A stretch of DNA of 64,000 nt, from positions 24,013 through 88,012 of the forward strand of contig DASRBN010000011.1 of NCBI GenBank assembly GCA_035653615.1. The letters are read 5' to 3'. A model generated the notes under the pieces. That model did no database searches, was not told where the DNA came from, and saw only the letters and a list, made by a program, of their open reading frames with translations. Every line of letters starts with the position of its first letter. Position 1 is the stretch's first letter. Origin of the DNA: Ktedonobacteraceae bacterium. GTDB lineage: Bacteria; Chloroflexota; Ktedonobacteria; Ktedonobacterales; Ktedonobacteraceae. The translations under genes and the position numbers were made by a program. Positions 26,866 through 36,764 of the stretch are shown piece after piece.

Positions 26866-27565
26866 GGTCTTTCTCCTTTTCATCATCCTCTTTGTCCAAC
26901 AAATCAGGGTAATCTTTGCCTAATTGTTCGCGCAGCTTTTTTCTAGCGCGCCAAATTCTTGGCTTGATTGTACCTTCAGATTCATTAAGTATACTACTGA
27001 TTTCCTTATATGTGAGTTGTAGTCCAAATTTTATAGAGAGAGCTACTTGCTCTTGCGAGGTGAGATCCGTAAATGCTTTTAGAAAGGCTTCGTACTTTTC
27101 ATTGAACTCAGCCTGTTCCTCTACGTCTATGACCCGCTTCCACAGAATCTGATAACGAACTCCTGGTTCTGAGGATTCGATTGATAACTCTTGCCACTGC
27201 TTTACTTTCTCATCCCGATGTTTTTTGGCATCATTTTTCACAATTCTAAAGAGCCACGCTCGTAGATGCAGTTCTCTTATACGTTGCGGCGTATAGCCTG
27301 GACTTTTGAGAGCTGAACGGGCATGTTCAAAGGCATCTATAATGGCATCCTCCGCCCCCTCGCGTTGTCCAACAATTGAGTACGCGAGCGCATAGGACTT
27401 TCCCCAGTACTTCTTTACAACAAGTTCAAAACTCGGCAAAGGTTTTAGCAAGGCATCAACATCGTTTCCTTTCAGCAGACGTTCCTTTTCTTTCGCCAGG
27501 CGTTCCGTTAACTCTTCGTCGTCAGGGAATTGTTGCGGTTCATCTTCAGGATCTCTTCTTGGCAT
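26858..27565 (-). CDS. ECF-type RNA polymerase sigma factor
   Basis: The 235-residue protein has a sigma-70 region 2-like segment (ALAYSIVGQREGAEDAIIDAFEHA, LHLRAWLFRIVKNDAKKH). It also has region 4 with a helix-turn-helix (LTSQEQVALSIKFGLQLTYKEISSILNESEGTIKPRIWRARKKL). Regions 1 and 3 are missing, as in ECF factors. An N-terminal 40-residue acidic extension and an acidic C-terminal tail are unusual. The stop overlaps the start of the HEAT-repeat gene. No membrane anti-sigma factor gene is adjacent. Its position directly below the tubulin/VWA operon suggests it could control it, but no target promoter was identified. Confidence 0.88.
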   Translation of the reverse strand: MPRRDPEDEPQQFPDDEELTERLAKEKERLLKGNDVDALLKPLPSFELVVKKYWGKSYALAYSIVGQREGAEDAIIDAFEHARSALKSPGYTPQRIRELHLRAWLFRIVKNDAKKHRDEKVKQWQELSIESSEPGVRYQILWKRVIDVEEQAEFNEKYEAFLKAFTDLTSQEQVALSIKFGLQLTYKEISSILNESEGTIKPRIWRARKKLREQLGKDYPDLLDKEDDEKEKDHE

Positions 27566-27736
27566 CTCTTATACCTCGATTCATAGACAACAACACGGCA
27601 TTACTATTATTGTAATACGAAATGATCCCGAAAGAGTTGCTTGTTTTTACGGATAATTTATTATTACTTTGTCTTCATATATCTATGCTCTGTTCTCTTA
27701 TTTCAATACGATATATCGATTTATTGGAGTATGTTT

Positions 27737-27763
27737 CCCACCTGCCCTTTTAAGACAGGTGGG
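27737..27763. other. Hairpin over the stop codon of the 1129-residue membrane protein gene
   Basis: Perfect arms CCCACCTG and CAGGTGGG enclose the minus-strand stop codon in the loop. It could be a terminator or an mRNA 3'-end stabiliser. No strong U-tract follows. Confidence 0.5.
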
Positions 27764-30700
27764 TGGTCGTTGCTGTGCTGGCGCCGGGCTGTGACAGGCC
27801 ATTGCTCTTCGCACCGTTCACCTTGCTGGGGGGCAGTGCGAGCTGGCCTGCCTGATCAGGCGCCGGCAATTGCAGCGGTTCCGCTACGAAGCGTTTGACG
27901 CTCAGCAGGAGAATGCGCTCGACATCAGGAAAGTCGGTGATTTCTACCGGTTTGAGACTCTTCAACCCCTGGCGGAAATGATAGCTCTGCTCTGATGGGG
28001 CCATCAGCAGGCGGAAATCGACCCTCTGCCCGGCATGCAGGCTGCGTCCAAAGAGAACGTTATGCACCAGCAGGCGGCGCATCACGGCACGCGGGTCATA
28101 ATCATCGCCCAGTTGCCGCTCCAGGTGCTTCAAGATGCCGTCCGTCATCAAGATTTCGTCGAGCTGATCGTCACTGTGCAGCCAGAAGAATTGACTCCAT
28201 AAGGCGGTGGCTGTGGCAGCGAGACTTTTATTGTTCGTGGCGGTATCGGCTGACCGGTACGCTGAACCTTTGTTGCTCGACGTCTCAAGCGTCACGTGGC
28301 TCATACGCTTATTGAGCGTTTTCACGAAAGAAGTGAGGGCCGGGATTTCCTCGCCTGTAGAAGCGTCAATGCTGCGGTATTCTTCGTCGATGAGATCGAT
28401 ATTCCGAAGCGCAAGCGGGTCGATGACAAAGCGCAGGGTGATGGCCACGAGCGATGCCAGGAACAACTGCAGGCGGCGCTGATTACTGGCAAGCACATCG
28501 CGCTTTTCCAGAAGTTCGCGTTCGACATTTTCTGGAGTTTCCGACCCTTCCAGGCGCAGGATGAACTCCGCGAGTTCTTTCAAGGCTGGATGTTCTTTGA
28601 TGAGTTGCTCACGCAGCGCTTTATAGGCGTTCGTCAGCGGTTCCGTTTCCAGTCGCTCATCGCGAATATGGAGGTTCAGCCAGACATTGCCCGGTTTGCC
28701 GCCTGCCCCTTGCTGCGCCTCATCCTGCTTATAGAGCAGGCGATCTGCGGCCAGCTGTTGCTGCGCCTGCGTGTTGATTGCCAGCTTATCCAGCAAGTCA
28801 TTTAATCGCGAGAGACGAGTGTGGTATGGGCCAGGGCCGCCTTTTATGTCGAACAGTTCGGCCCGTTGAGCTATCTCCAGAGCCACTTCATCCGCGATTA
28901 CCTCGATGACTTCCTCGATATCGCGCCGGTGTTGTTTGCGCATTTCTTCGACGATGCGACGGCGCTCGCGCAGCAGGTAATCCAACCACCAGAAGAAGTA
29001 GATCACCTCGATGCACAAAACGACCAGCAGGATGAGAGCCGCCGCGAATCCGATGGCCGGCATGAACGAGAGCCATAACAGGTAGTTAAGGCTGAGAATA
29101 TCACCGGGCAGGCTCCCTAGAGAAGTGATCGAGAAACTGACGAACCACCCGGCCAGAGCCACCACGATGAGCAGGAGCAGGAAGGTAACTTCGGTGTACA
29201 GGCCGGGTCGTCGGTTATTCATGAGCGCCGGACGCAGTGTATAGAATTCCATCAAGAGCAGCAGGAGCAGGATGAAGATCGCGATGAACGTCAGCACCGG
29301 CACTCCCGATAAAACGTAGTCAACATAGGGCAACAGGCCATCGAAACGGACCAGCAGGAGATGATGCAGCCATGCCGCTCCACTGAAAACGGCCACCGCA
29401 GTCAGAAAAGCGGCCAGCAGCAGGGTGATAATGGCCATAATCTGCCTCGGCACGGGCGATCCGGCCAGGAAAGGCCAGTGCGCGAGATGTTCTTTCAAGC
29501 TATTGATCATGCTATTGCCGCGCTCTTGCAGCCTGCGTTTCCGGTTTTCCAGGTTATCTTTCGTTGACTGTGGACTGAGCGGCTTCTGCTGGTGTTCGCG
29601 GCGAAAATGGTCAATCGTATGGCTCAGGGCCTCCAACTGCATCAGCGCGCGTGGAATGGCTCCTGTTGCCTCATGGAAGAACTTGGGGTGACTGAGGACA
29701 CGTTCCGCTTCGAGTTGCAGTGCTGTGAGTTCGTTTGCCTCGCGCTCCTGTACCGATTGCTGTTTCTTTTCGCGCAGCACCTGCGCAATTTGCGCGCCCC
29801 CGTGGAGCAGCGAATCTTGCATGGCGATTTCGTGGCTAGAGGAGATGTAGGTTCCTGTCAACTCAGCCAGGCAGCCCTGTAAATCTTTGATCGTGCTTTT
29901 GCCGATCTGAAAGTTAAATTGGCGCGTCGTGAAAGGATACGACCTTTTCTCTGAGACCAGTTTTGCCCGTCGTATGCCTTCCAGGGCCGGAACATCCTCC
30001 GGTTCTGCCGGGACCAGGGTTGGAATGGTATTCTGCACGCGCTGCCGCCATCCCATGAACCAGTTCGTCGCGATATCCGCCAGCGTGATTTTTTCTCTTC
30101 CTGGATTGGCCGGTCTTTCGCGCAGGGCGTTCATGCCATCCCGGGCCAGTCCGAAATTCAGCCAGCGGCGTCCCCAACGAGCCGAATACTCAAGCGCGGC
30201 GAGGCCTACGACATAGGTATTAGGCGGCAGGCCAAGCTGCTGTTTCGCGTCAGGCGATTCAACGGGTTGAGAAGCCGGACCTGCATATCCATTGCTGCTG
30301 GTTTCACTGACGGGAAACGGTGGAACGATCAGCAGCGTATAGAGCATCAATTCAGCAATATATGCCTGGGCCGTGCCGGAGATCAGCGCCGCATCCTCGC
30401 GGTAATTCTCGCTCAGAATAAGAGAGTCGATATGATCCCACGAGTTGTTCAGGCTCAATCCCTGGATAAGAGCAGTGGGCGGCCCCGCTTCCCCCGTATT
30501 GCCGAGGCACACGACCGTCGTACTCAGCAATGGTTGATGACCGGGACGATCAAATTTGCACGCATAATGTTTCAGATGATCGGCATACAGAGCCGCGCTG
30601 GTAAGCGATTCCGGGTGATCGACATCGGTCAGGAAGACGACGCGCACAGTTGAATCGCGGGTGCTTCGTCCGGGAATGGCGGCAGGGTTAAGGTCTTTCA

Positions 30701-31139
30701 CCGCCGCGATACGATTAGTGCGTACCCGGTCAATCTCCAGGATGAGTTCATTCATGTTCTGTTCAAAAAGATTGAAAGGCATGCTCTCGGCATTTCCTGG
30801 ATCGCGTACATCTTCGCTGAAGAGCATATCGTCCGGGTTGGTCGAATGCACTAATCCAACCAGGCCGGTCATGCTGCTATTCCCATTCGTGCTGCTTTCC
30901 TGCTTCGGTCCCGCTGGATGGCTCGTGTTAGGATTAATGCGCATGAACGAGAGAAAGTCTATCAGGTGCCGCCAGTGATACACCTCGCGACTCTTCATTT
31001 CGTTGGCCAGGTCGGTGATTTCTACTTGCAGCCATTCGAGGGCGCGGTCGTCGCTGATTCCGCGCATATCGATGACCACATGGGCAGCCGGCAGCGGAAG
31101 CTGGCTGCGCTGCTGCAAGCTGGTTTCAATCATATGCAT
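27750..31139 (-). CDS. Large membrane protein of the tubulin/VWA cluster (paralogue B)
   Basis: The 1129-residue protein is of no family I can name. Its N-terminal part resembles that of the upstream gene: VVIDMRGISDDRALEWLQVE against VVLDVRHSSDDSALLLSQLN, then STVRVVFLTDVD against STVRIFLLADMR. The C-terminal stretches FRLLMAPSEQ..FPDVERILLL and YLFIAPGAE..FPDREKLIYL also match, so the two are paralogues. A central membrane region has about five hydrophobic helices, against about two in its paralogue, and is followed by a long cytosolic helical part. ATG 31139 is chosen because GGAGGA lies 8 nt before it, 13 bp after the upstream stop. Likely role: a membrane partner of the tubulin-like protein (inference). 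Confidence 0.85.
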   Translation of the reverse strand: MHMIETSLQQRSQLPLPAAHVVIDMRGISDDRALEWLQVEITDLANEMKSREVYHWRHLIDFLSFMRINPNTSHPAGPKQESSTNGNSSMTGLVGLVHSTNPDDMLFSEDVRDPGNAESMPFNLFEQNMNELILEIDRVRTNRIAAVKDLNPAAIPGRSTRDSTVRVVFLTDVDHPESLTSAALYADHLKHYACKFDRPGHQPLLSTTVVCLGNTGEAGPPTALIQGLSLNNSWDHIDSLILSENYREDAALISGTAQAYIAELMLYTLLIVPPFPVSETSSNGYAGPASQPVESPDAKQQLGLPPNTYVVGLAALEYSARWGRRWLNFGLARDGMNALRERPANPGREKITLADIATNWFMGWRQRVQNTIPTLVPAEPEDVPALEGIRRAKLVSEKRSYPFTTRQFNFQIGKSTIKDLQGCLAELTGTYISSSHEIAMQDSLLHGGAQIAQVLREKKQQSVQEREANELTALQLEAERVLSHPKFFHEATGAIPRALMQLEALSHTIDHFRREHQQKPLSPQSTKDNLENRKRRLQERGNSMINSLKEHLAHWPFLAGSPVPRQIMAIITLLLAAFLTAVAVFSGAAWLHHLLLVRFDGLLPYVDYVLSGVPVLTFIAIFILLLLLLMEFYTLRPALMNNRRPGLYTEVTFLLLLIVVALAGWFVSFSITSLGSLPGDILSLNYLLWLSFMPAIGFAAALILLVVLCIEVIYFFWWLDYLLRERRRIVEEMRKQHRRDIEEVIEVIADEVALEIAQRAELFDIKGGPGPYHTRLSRLNDLLDKLAINTQAQQQLAADRLLYKQDEAQQGAGGKPGNVWLNLHIRDERLETEPLTNAYKALREQLIKEHPALKELAEFILRLEGSETPENVERELLEKRDVLASNQRRLQLFLASLVAITLRFVIDPLALRNIDLIDEEYRSIDASTGEEIPALTSFVKTLNKRMSHVTLETSSNKGSAYRSADTATNNKSLAATATALWSQFFWLHSDDQLDEILMTDGILKHLERQLGDDYDPRAVMRRLLVHNVLFGRSLHAGQRVDFRLLMAPSEQSYHFRQGLKSLKPVEITDFPDVERILLLSVKRFVAEPLQLPAPDQAGQLALPPSKVNGAKSNGLSQPGASTATTTHLS

Positions 31140-31152
31140 ACTTGTATTCCTC

Positions 31153-34089
31153 CTAATGGCCTGTTGGAACACCGGGTTTGTTGGCGTCCTTCTTCAGGTT
31201 CTCAACAGATGTGCTATCTTCCAGAGCAAAAATCTGGTGTACCTGGTGAATGCGCAAGTAAATCAGCTTTTCCCGGTCAGGAAACTCCATAACGTGTAAG
31301 CGACGGTAATCGACGTGTTCGAGTGCTTGCATAAATGTGTCGGAAGCAATTTCTGCTCCTGGTGCGATAAACAGGTAATACTCATCTTCGCCTAAAACTT
31401 CGTCAGGATAGCCGAGCAATGTCGCTTTCTGATATAAAGCGTCCACAGCCTCTAAGGGTTGCATGTGTGAAAGCAATAGCCGTTCAAGCACGTCACTGCC
31501 GGTGAAAACTTCTTCCAACTGCGGCAAATGCTCGTGCTGGGCGCTAATCCAGGTGATGAGGGCATACAATCCCTGCCGTTCCCTGTCCCTTATCGTGAGA
31601 GCGCGCTGACTCCCACGTGCCTGAGCCACCAGCGTCTGCTTGACGGCTGTTTGCAGCTCGATGAATTCTCCTCGCGCGAGCAACGGCTCTGGAAGGTACC
31701 TCGTCTTGAGCGCCGTGTATTCCTGCAAGATGGAAAGCACATCCGACAGATGTGGCGGCCTGACAGGGGACACCAGCAGTTGTGCAACGAGCAACACACT
31801 GACCACCTGGAAGCGCGATTCTCTATCTTTGCTCGCTATCCAACGCTGTTTTTGCCATATATCCTCTAAAAGTTCTCCTGGACGCTCGGTTCCTAGCTGG
31901 CGCAGGAGCATTTCCGCCAGCATATCTACAATCGGATTGGAGCGTAGCGCCTGATACGATCTCAGGAATGCCTCTTCTATACGCGGCCAGTCAATCAACT
32001 CTATTGAGCTAGAGAGGTCCTGCGTGGTCTGCTGCTCCTTGCTGCTAGGGGCTTCAACGCGCAAGCGCATCTCAGCCAGCCTTTGCTGGAAACGCACCCG
32101 CTCCTCAGCTCTCCGGCCTGCCTGGGCAAACGCCAGCACTCGCTCTTCATAAGGGCTGCTAGCCTTCCCCGGATTATAGAGATTGGCTTTCTCCAGCAGA
32201 GCAAGCGCCACACGTGCCGCGATAGTCTCGCTTACCGAAGTCAGATGCCCGGCAATCACAGCACTCAGCCGTCCCTCAACAGCGCGAAGGTAGCGGCGCA
32301 TTGAGCGGTTACGCGTACTCAGATACAGGCACTCACCGGCCAGCACGAGCAAGATGAGGATGGCGCGTACCATCCATACCAACAAACTCACAAAAGAAGG
32401 CACGAATATATTCAGCAAGGTTGGGAACAGTCCTTGCCAGTTGATGCCAAAGAGCAGCACCCCGCCGAGTACGAGGGCTATCAACCAGGAAATGACGGTT
32501 GAACGAAACACCTTCCCGAAGAAAGGCACATGCCAGATCTGAAATTTTGCTGCAATCTCTGTCGATGCTTGCTGCGCAGCTCGCTCAAACTGTTGCCGGT
32601 AATCATCTGTCCTGATCTGTCGCTGCGCTTCAGCGGTGATAGTTTGCTGCGTATAGGTGTTGAACGCGGCCAGCTGACAGAGCGCGCGTGGTACAGCGCC
32701 TTCGGCTTGCTGGAAGTGCAGGCCCAGGAATCGCTGTAGTTTGTGATAGAGCAGCAACAGGCGATAATGACTTTCAAACGCGCCCTGGTCATCCCCGCCA
32801 GCATCTCCGGCCCCGGCGAAACGCTCCATGAACCAGCGCAGTTGTTCGAGAACAGCTCCCGGCCCTTGATCGAGCGCGCGTTGCAGCGTAGGCGCGTTTT
32901 TTCCGCTGTAGCATACCCCCACCCTGTTATTGAGTTCCGTCAGCTGCTCCTGAACATCAAGTAACTTGCCACCAGAAAGTGTAGTCGAACGTGCATAATT
33001 GCTCAGATAGGCAATGCCGTGCAGTTCGTCGATGTCCCCACTGAGCAAATCCGGTACAATCTCGCGTAAGTCACGTCGCCATGTATCCAGCCATTTATGA
33101 ATATTCCACACGAGGCTCGCTCGATCTTGTTCGACCGTTGTTGAGGCGAGCAGCATTTTCAAGATGTTACCGGTCACGCTGTAGTCGAGCCAGCGGGCAG
33201 ACCAGCGAGCCGAATATGCGAACTCTGCAAGGCCAATCAGGTACGTGGGCCAGGGCAGTGTCAGCGCGGCTTCTACGAAACGCGGGTGCATCTCGATAGG
33301 ATCATTGATCCGTTTCCACAGGATAGCGGGCCAGCGCAGGATAAGCGCGTACAGCAAGAGTTCCGCCTGGAAAAGCTGCGCGCTTTCGCTGAATGCCGCA
33401 TCCTGGTCGGAATACTTTTGCAGCAAGATCACCGTATCGATAGTGCTATCTGGCACCTGCCCCAGGGTCTGGAATAAAACATCCTGGTACAATGCGCTCA
33501 CGTTCAAGCAGAGAACGACCGTATGGATGCGCGCGTCGCGATGGTGACGACTCCTGCCATGCTCCTGCTCGCACCAGGCCTTGAGCCACGAAGCGTAGGT
33601 AGCGGCGCGTTCTAGCGAGGCCACTTCGCGCATGTCGGCCAGCAAGAAAATGCGCACTGTTGATTGACGCACATCCTCCATAGTCACCGCCGGTACTGGT
33701 ACCCCAGGTACGTTCAAGCGCGCGTTGCGGACCCGGTCGATACATGCACTCCCTAAAAAGGTGATCAGGTCTTCAGAGTCGCGCATTGGCTGTTCCTGAC
33801 CGTCAGGTAATGTAACCATAAACTGCGTATCCGGCCCTGGTGGAAGATCGCCAGGTACAGCATCCAGCCGCAAGATCGCCACACAGTCACACAGGTGAGA
33901 CCAGTGTGTCACGTTGCGCGCACGCATCTCGGCGGTCAGGTCGTCCAACTCGGTATTCAATTGACTAAGCAGCAGGGCAGAATCGTCGCTGCTGTGACGC
34001 ACATCCAGCACAACAGCGGCCTCTGAGAGCGGCAAAGACGCAAGAAAGGAATAGTCTGCCTCTGCTGGTTGATCGCTAATTTGTGCCAT
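31153..34089 (-). CDS. Large membrane protein of the tubulin/VWA cluster (paralogue A)
   Basis: The 978-residue protein is paralogous to the next gene (shared N- and C-terminal motifs). The N-terminal ~500 residues appear cytosolic with mixed alpha/beta content. Two hydrophobic helices lie near the middle (VISWLIALVLGGVLLFGINW and a second at VWMVRAILILLVLAGECLYL). A long helical C-terminal part follows, rich in Leu, Glu and Arg. The start ATG overlaps the tubulin-like stop by 14 nt, so translation is coupled. No enzyme motif was recognised. The overlap and duplication argue for a fixed-ratio complex with the tubulin-like protein. Confidence 0.85.
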   Translation of the reverse strand: MAQISDQPAEADYSFLASLPLSEAAVVLDVRHSSDDSALLLSQLNTELDDLTAEMRARNVTHWSHLCDCVAILRLDAVPGDLPPGPDTQFMVTLPDGQEQPMRDSEDLITFLGSACIDRVRNARLNVPGVPVPAVTMEDVRQSTVRIFLLADMREVASLERAATYASWLKAWCEQEHGRSRHHRDARIHTVVLCLNVSALYQDVLFQTLGQVPDSTIDTVILLQKYSDQDAAFSESAQLFQAELLLYALILRWPAILWKRINDPIEMHPRFVEAALTLPWPTYLIGLAEFAYSARWSARWLDYSVTGNILKMLLASTTVEQDRASLVWNIHKWLDTWRRDLREIVPDLLSGDIDELHGIAYLSNYARSTTLSGGKLLDVQEQLTELNNRVGVCYSGKNAPTLQRALDQGPGAVLEQLRWFMERFAGAGDAGGDDQGAFESHYRLLLLYHKLQRFLGLHFQQAEGAVPRALCQLAAFNTYTQQTITAEAQRQIRTDDYRQQFERAAQQASTEIAAKFQIWHVPFFGKVFRSTVISWLIALVLGGVLLFGINWQGLFPTLLNIFVPSFVSLLVWMVRAILILLVLAGECLYLSTRNRSMRRYLRAVEGRLSAVIAGHLTSVSETIAARVALALLEKANLYNPGKASSPYEERVLAFAQAGRRAEERVRFQQRLAEMRLRVEAPSSKEQQTTQDLSSSIELIDWPRIEEAFLRSYQALRSNPIVDMLAEMLLRQLGTERPGELLEDIWQKQRWIASKDRESRFQVVSVLLVAQLLVSPVRPPHLSDVLSILQEYTALKTRYLPEPLLARGEFIELQTAVKQTLVAQARGSQRALTIRDRERQGLYALITWISAQHEHLPQLEEVFTGSDVLERLLLSHMQPLEAVDALYQKATLLGYPDEVLGEDEYYLFIAPGAEIASDTFMQALEHVDYRRLHVMEFPDREKLIYLRIHQVHQIFALEDSTSVENLKKDANKPGVPTGH

Positions 34090-36679
34090 CTGAACTCTTT
34101 TCCTCTACAGGCTCCAGACCCCCGGTTACTTCCTTGCTCGCACCATTTTGATGATTGCCGGTGTCTAGCGGCGCCAGCGACGCCTCGGGTTTATGCCCGT
34201 TGGTACCCGGCTTGCCCGATTCTTCCGCGGGTTTGCTCTCAAAAAGCGGGTGCAATTCCGGCAGCTTTTCGATGGCAAACTCGTAGTCTTTCCTGGCACT
34301 CACAGCGAAGAGACGACGAATGACGCCCGTTTGCAAAACCCGCCATTCCGCGTCCTTCCCGCTGAAGACGGGAACGCCCACACGCCGGTTCAAGCTATTG
34401 ATGCTGTCAATCGGACTGCCGCTGTCCAGTTCCTCGCGCTGTTCCTCCCAGAGCACACGGCGTCTGAGGAACGCATCCAGGCAGCGCCCGGTCAGGTCGT
34501 TCACAGCAGACATAGGAATGCCATCGACATAATAGAAGAGAGCGATTTCGCCAGGGGAGTTCGACTTGAGTAAGGTGCATTGTCCCTGGGTGACGGCCTC
34601 TTTGATGGCATCCAGCAGTTCCTCGCGCTGATCTCCGTTCCTGTAGAAGGCGCTGACATGCCATGCCTCGCTCAATGCGGGAGCGAAGTTGCGATTGTAC
34701 ATAATCAAAGCGGTGGCCCTTTTCGCGGCCTCTGCCAGTCGCTCTTTCAACGAATCTTCACCGGCACGATGGAGAATATCGAGGATAGAATGCTGTTCCA
34801 TAGCCGCGCGTATCTTTTCACGGGTATAGGACGTGACAACCTCCATCAATTGTTCAAGGTTGCCCTTGAACAGGCTCTCCAGTTCCTGGCGCCCCTGCAG
34901 CCACTGTCGAAACTCGGCCAGTTGTTCCGGCGCATCCTGTTCTGAGGTAAAGATGCTGACCTGAGAGGCATAGACGTTGATATCATCGAGCGAACTGAGG
35001 GCGACGATGCTCATAGGATTGCCGGTCTCGATGCTCAATGTGCGCGCGGTATTGGCAAAACGCAGGTCGTCGTTACGCTTGCGTCGCAGTTTGTTGAGGA
35101 CGATATCCAGGTTGCGGCCAATTTCCTCGCAGCGCTGCTCCAGGTGTTCAAGGACATAAATGGCGGATGAGCGCGTGTTCTCTTGCAAACGTTCATCCAG
35201 GTTGCGTTTCATGGTGCCGGCCAGCTGGCGCAATTTCGCCTTGCGATTGAACGGCAAGAAACTACCCACTTGCTTTTGCAGGTTGAGAATGGCCGCGTCA
35301 TTGACACTGGTACGAGTATCGGCGCGCGCGACCTCGAGGGCGGCAGTCAGGATATCCTGCAACGCGCGATATTCCTCGCGTAATTCAGTCAGTGATACAC
35401 CACCGCGGCCAATGCGCTCGCCCTTGATGCGCTCAAGCTCCAACTGGGCATTTGCAGTGAAGGTATGAGCATAGTCCTGGATGCGATGTCGTACCCGGCT
35501 GGCTTCGGCTTTTCCCTCCTGCCACAAACTGTTCAGTTTCGCGGCCTTTTCGCCGTCCGACGATCCTTTAGCGTTGATGGTCATATCGATACGGCGTTGA
35601 ATTTCTCCCAGGCCCGCTGCTTCCGCCAGGTAGTCAAGCAGCTTCTGGTAGCGGCTCTCGGCGTCCTCGCCGGCAAGGGCATCGGCGAATCTGCCGAGCA
35701 GGACATTATCGGTATCAGCAGGTCTGCCTTTTTCAAAGACGAGGTTATTGACCAGGCGTGCCACGTCTCGCTGAATAATCTGCTCTTCCAACTGCCCCAG
35801 GCCAATGGTAACGATGGTGGCAAGGGATAAATGCATGGGCAATTTGCTGAGCGGGTCAAGATCGAGCAGGACATGATTATCAACCTCACGCTCGCGATGT
35901 TCGGCTGAAAACGTCGAGGCCGGATCGCTGCAGAGGCGGACAATTGTGGCCGCCGTTTCCTGCAACTGGTCGATGGAGCGCAGTACCGTGTCGCTGCCCC
36001 AACCGATCAGTATCTTGCGTCCCTGGTAGCTGCGCGTACCGCTGCCGGTCAATTGTGATGCCGCCAATTCGGCGAACAGCGCCAGCGTATTGGCCATGTG
36101 GAGGTCGGTCACATCCTGTGAGGGTTGTAAGATGTAGGTATCGCAGCGAATCCTGCCATGCTCGGTCGTGTGAACATTGGCATAGTCGGCTGCGTCGATG
36201 ATCACATCGATCAGGTGTTCGAGCGAGCCGCTTCCGGTTGCCCCGACAGAACTGACGATGAGCGCGACGGAGACGTTAGTGGAGCGATCTCCATCACGCG
36301 CCAGATCGGTCATGCAGCTAATAAGCCACTTGCGGAGTTCTTCGCGCTTGATCTCTACCGCTCCGGCGCCATTATAGCGAATGCTACCGCCACCTGTTTC
36401 CGCTGTGCCTGGCAGTAGCCCATCGAACAGCATCTTTGACACCCGTGGATAGCGCTGGCGATTCTGGTAGACGGCGCGCATATAGCGTTCGTCGATGCTC
36501 AGGTGGAACCACTCGCCCTGGCGCAACATCTTGTCACGTTCCGACAGGTTCGCGCTGTCGATATAGCGTACCATGACTGTTAATTCGCTGTTTGGGTGTT
36601 CCTGCATTTGCTTCAACAGTGTACGTCCAACGCCTGCCGCGACGGTTCCGGCGGTTATCACTAACAGTTTCTTACTCAT
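34076..36679 (-). CDS. Tubulin/FtsZ-like protein (Tubulin_2-type)
   Basis: The 867-residue protein begins with a nucleotide-binding Rossmann-like strand-loop (LLVITAGTVAAGVGRTLL, 5-22). It also has a T2-like Asp41 (MVRYIDSAN), a GAGA loop (104-107) resembling T3, and the tubulin signature VGATGSGS (145-152), equivalent to GGGTGTG in FtsZ. The stretch DLHMANTLALFAEL recalls the Tubulin_2 family. No clear NxDxxD T7 catalytic loop was found, so GTP hydrolysis upon polymerisation is uncertain. Residues after about 350 are long helical and without counterpart in FtsZ. It lies 85 bp after the VWA gene and overlaps the next gene. A family of FtsZ-like proteins linked with VWA proteins has been proposed to remodel membranes; this locus fits that idea. 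Confidence 0.82.
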   Translation of the reverse strand: MSKKLLVITAGTVAAGVGRTLLKQMQEHPNSELTVMVRYIDSANLSERDKMLRQGEWFHLSIDERYMRAVYQNRQRYPRVSKMLFDGLLPGTAETGGGSIRYNGAGAVEIKREELRKWLISCMTDLARDGDRSTNVSVALIVSSVGATGSGSLEHLIDVIIDAADYANVHTTEHGRIRCDTYILQPSQDVTDLHMANTLALFAELAASQLTGSGTRSYQGRKILIGWGSDTVLRSIDQLQETAATIVRLCSDPASTFSAEHREREVDNHVLLDLDPLSKLPMHLSLATIVTIGLGQLEEQIIQRDVARLVNNLVFEKGRPADTDNVLLGRFADALAGEDAESRYQKLLDYLAEAAGLGEIQRRIDMTINAKGSSDGEKAAKLNSLWQEGKAEASRVRHRIQDYAHTFTANAQLELERIKGERIGRGGVSLTELREEYRALQDILTAALEVARADTRTSVNDAAILNLQKQVGSFLPFNRKAKLRQLAGTMKRNLDERLQENTRSSAIYVLEHLEQRCEEIGRNLDIVLNKLRRKRNDDLRFANTARTLSIETGNPMSIVALSSLDDINVYASQVSIFTSEQDAPEQLAEFRQWLQGRQELESLFKGNLEQLMEVVTSYTREKIRAAMEQHSILDILHRAGEDSLKERLAEAAKRATALIMYNRNFAPALSEAWHVSAFYRNGDQREELLDAIKEAVTQGQCTLLKSNSPGEIALFYYVDGIPMSAVNDLTGRCLDAFLRRRVLWEEQREELDSGSPIDSINSLNRRVGVPVFSGKDAEWRVLQTGVIRRLFAVSARKDYEFAIEKLPELHPLFESKPAEESGKPGTNGHKPEASLAPLDTGNHQNGASKEVTGGLEPVEEKSSDGTN

Positions 36680-36764
36680 TTTTACTCGCTCCTCTTTATT
36701 CGCAGGATGATGTATGAGACATGCAAGGATTTCGTTTGAAAAGGACAGGGATCAGGCCCCGTCC

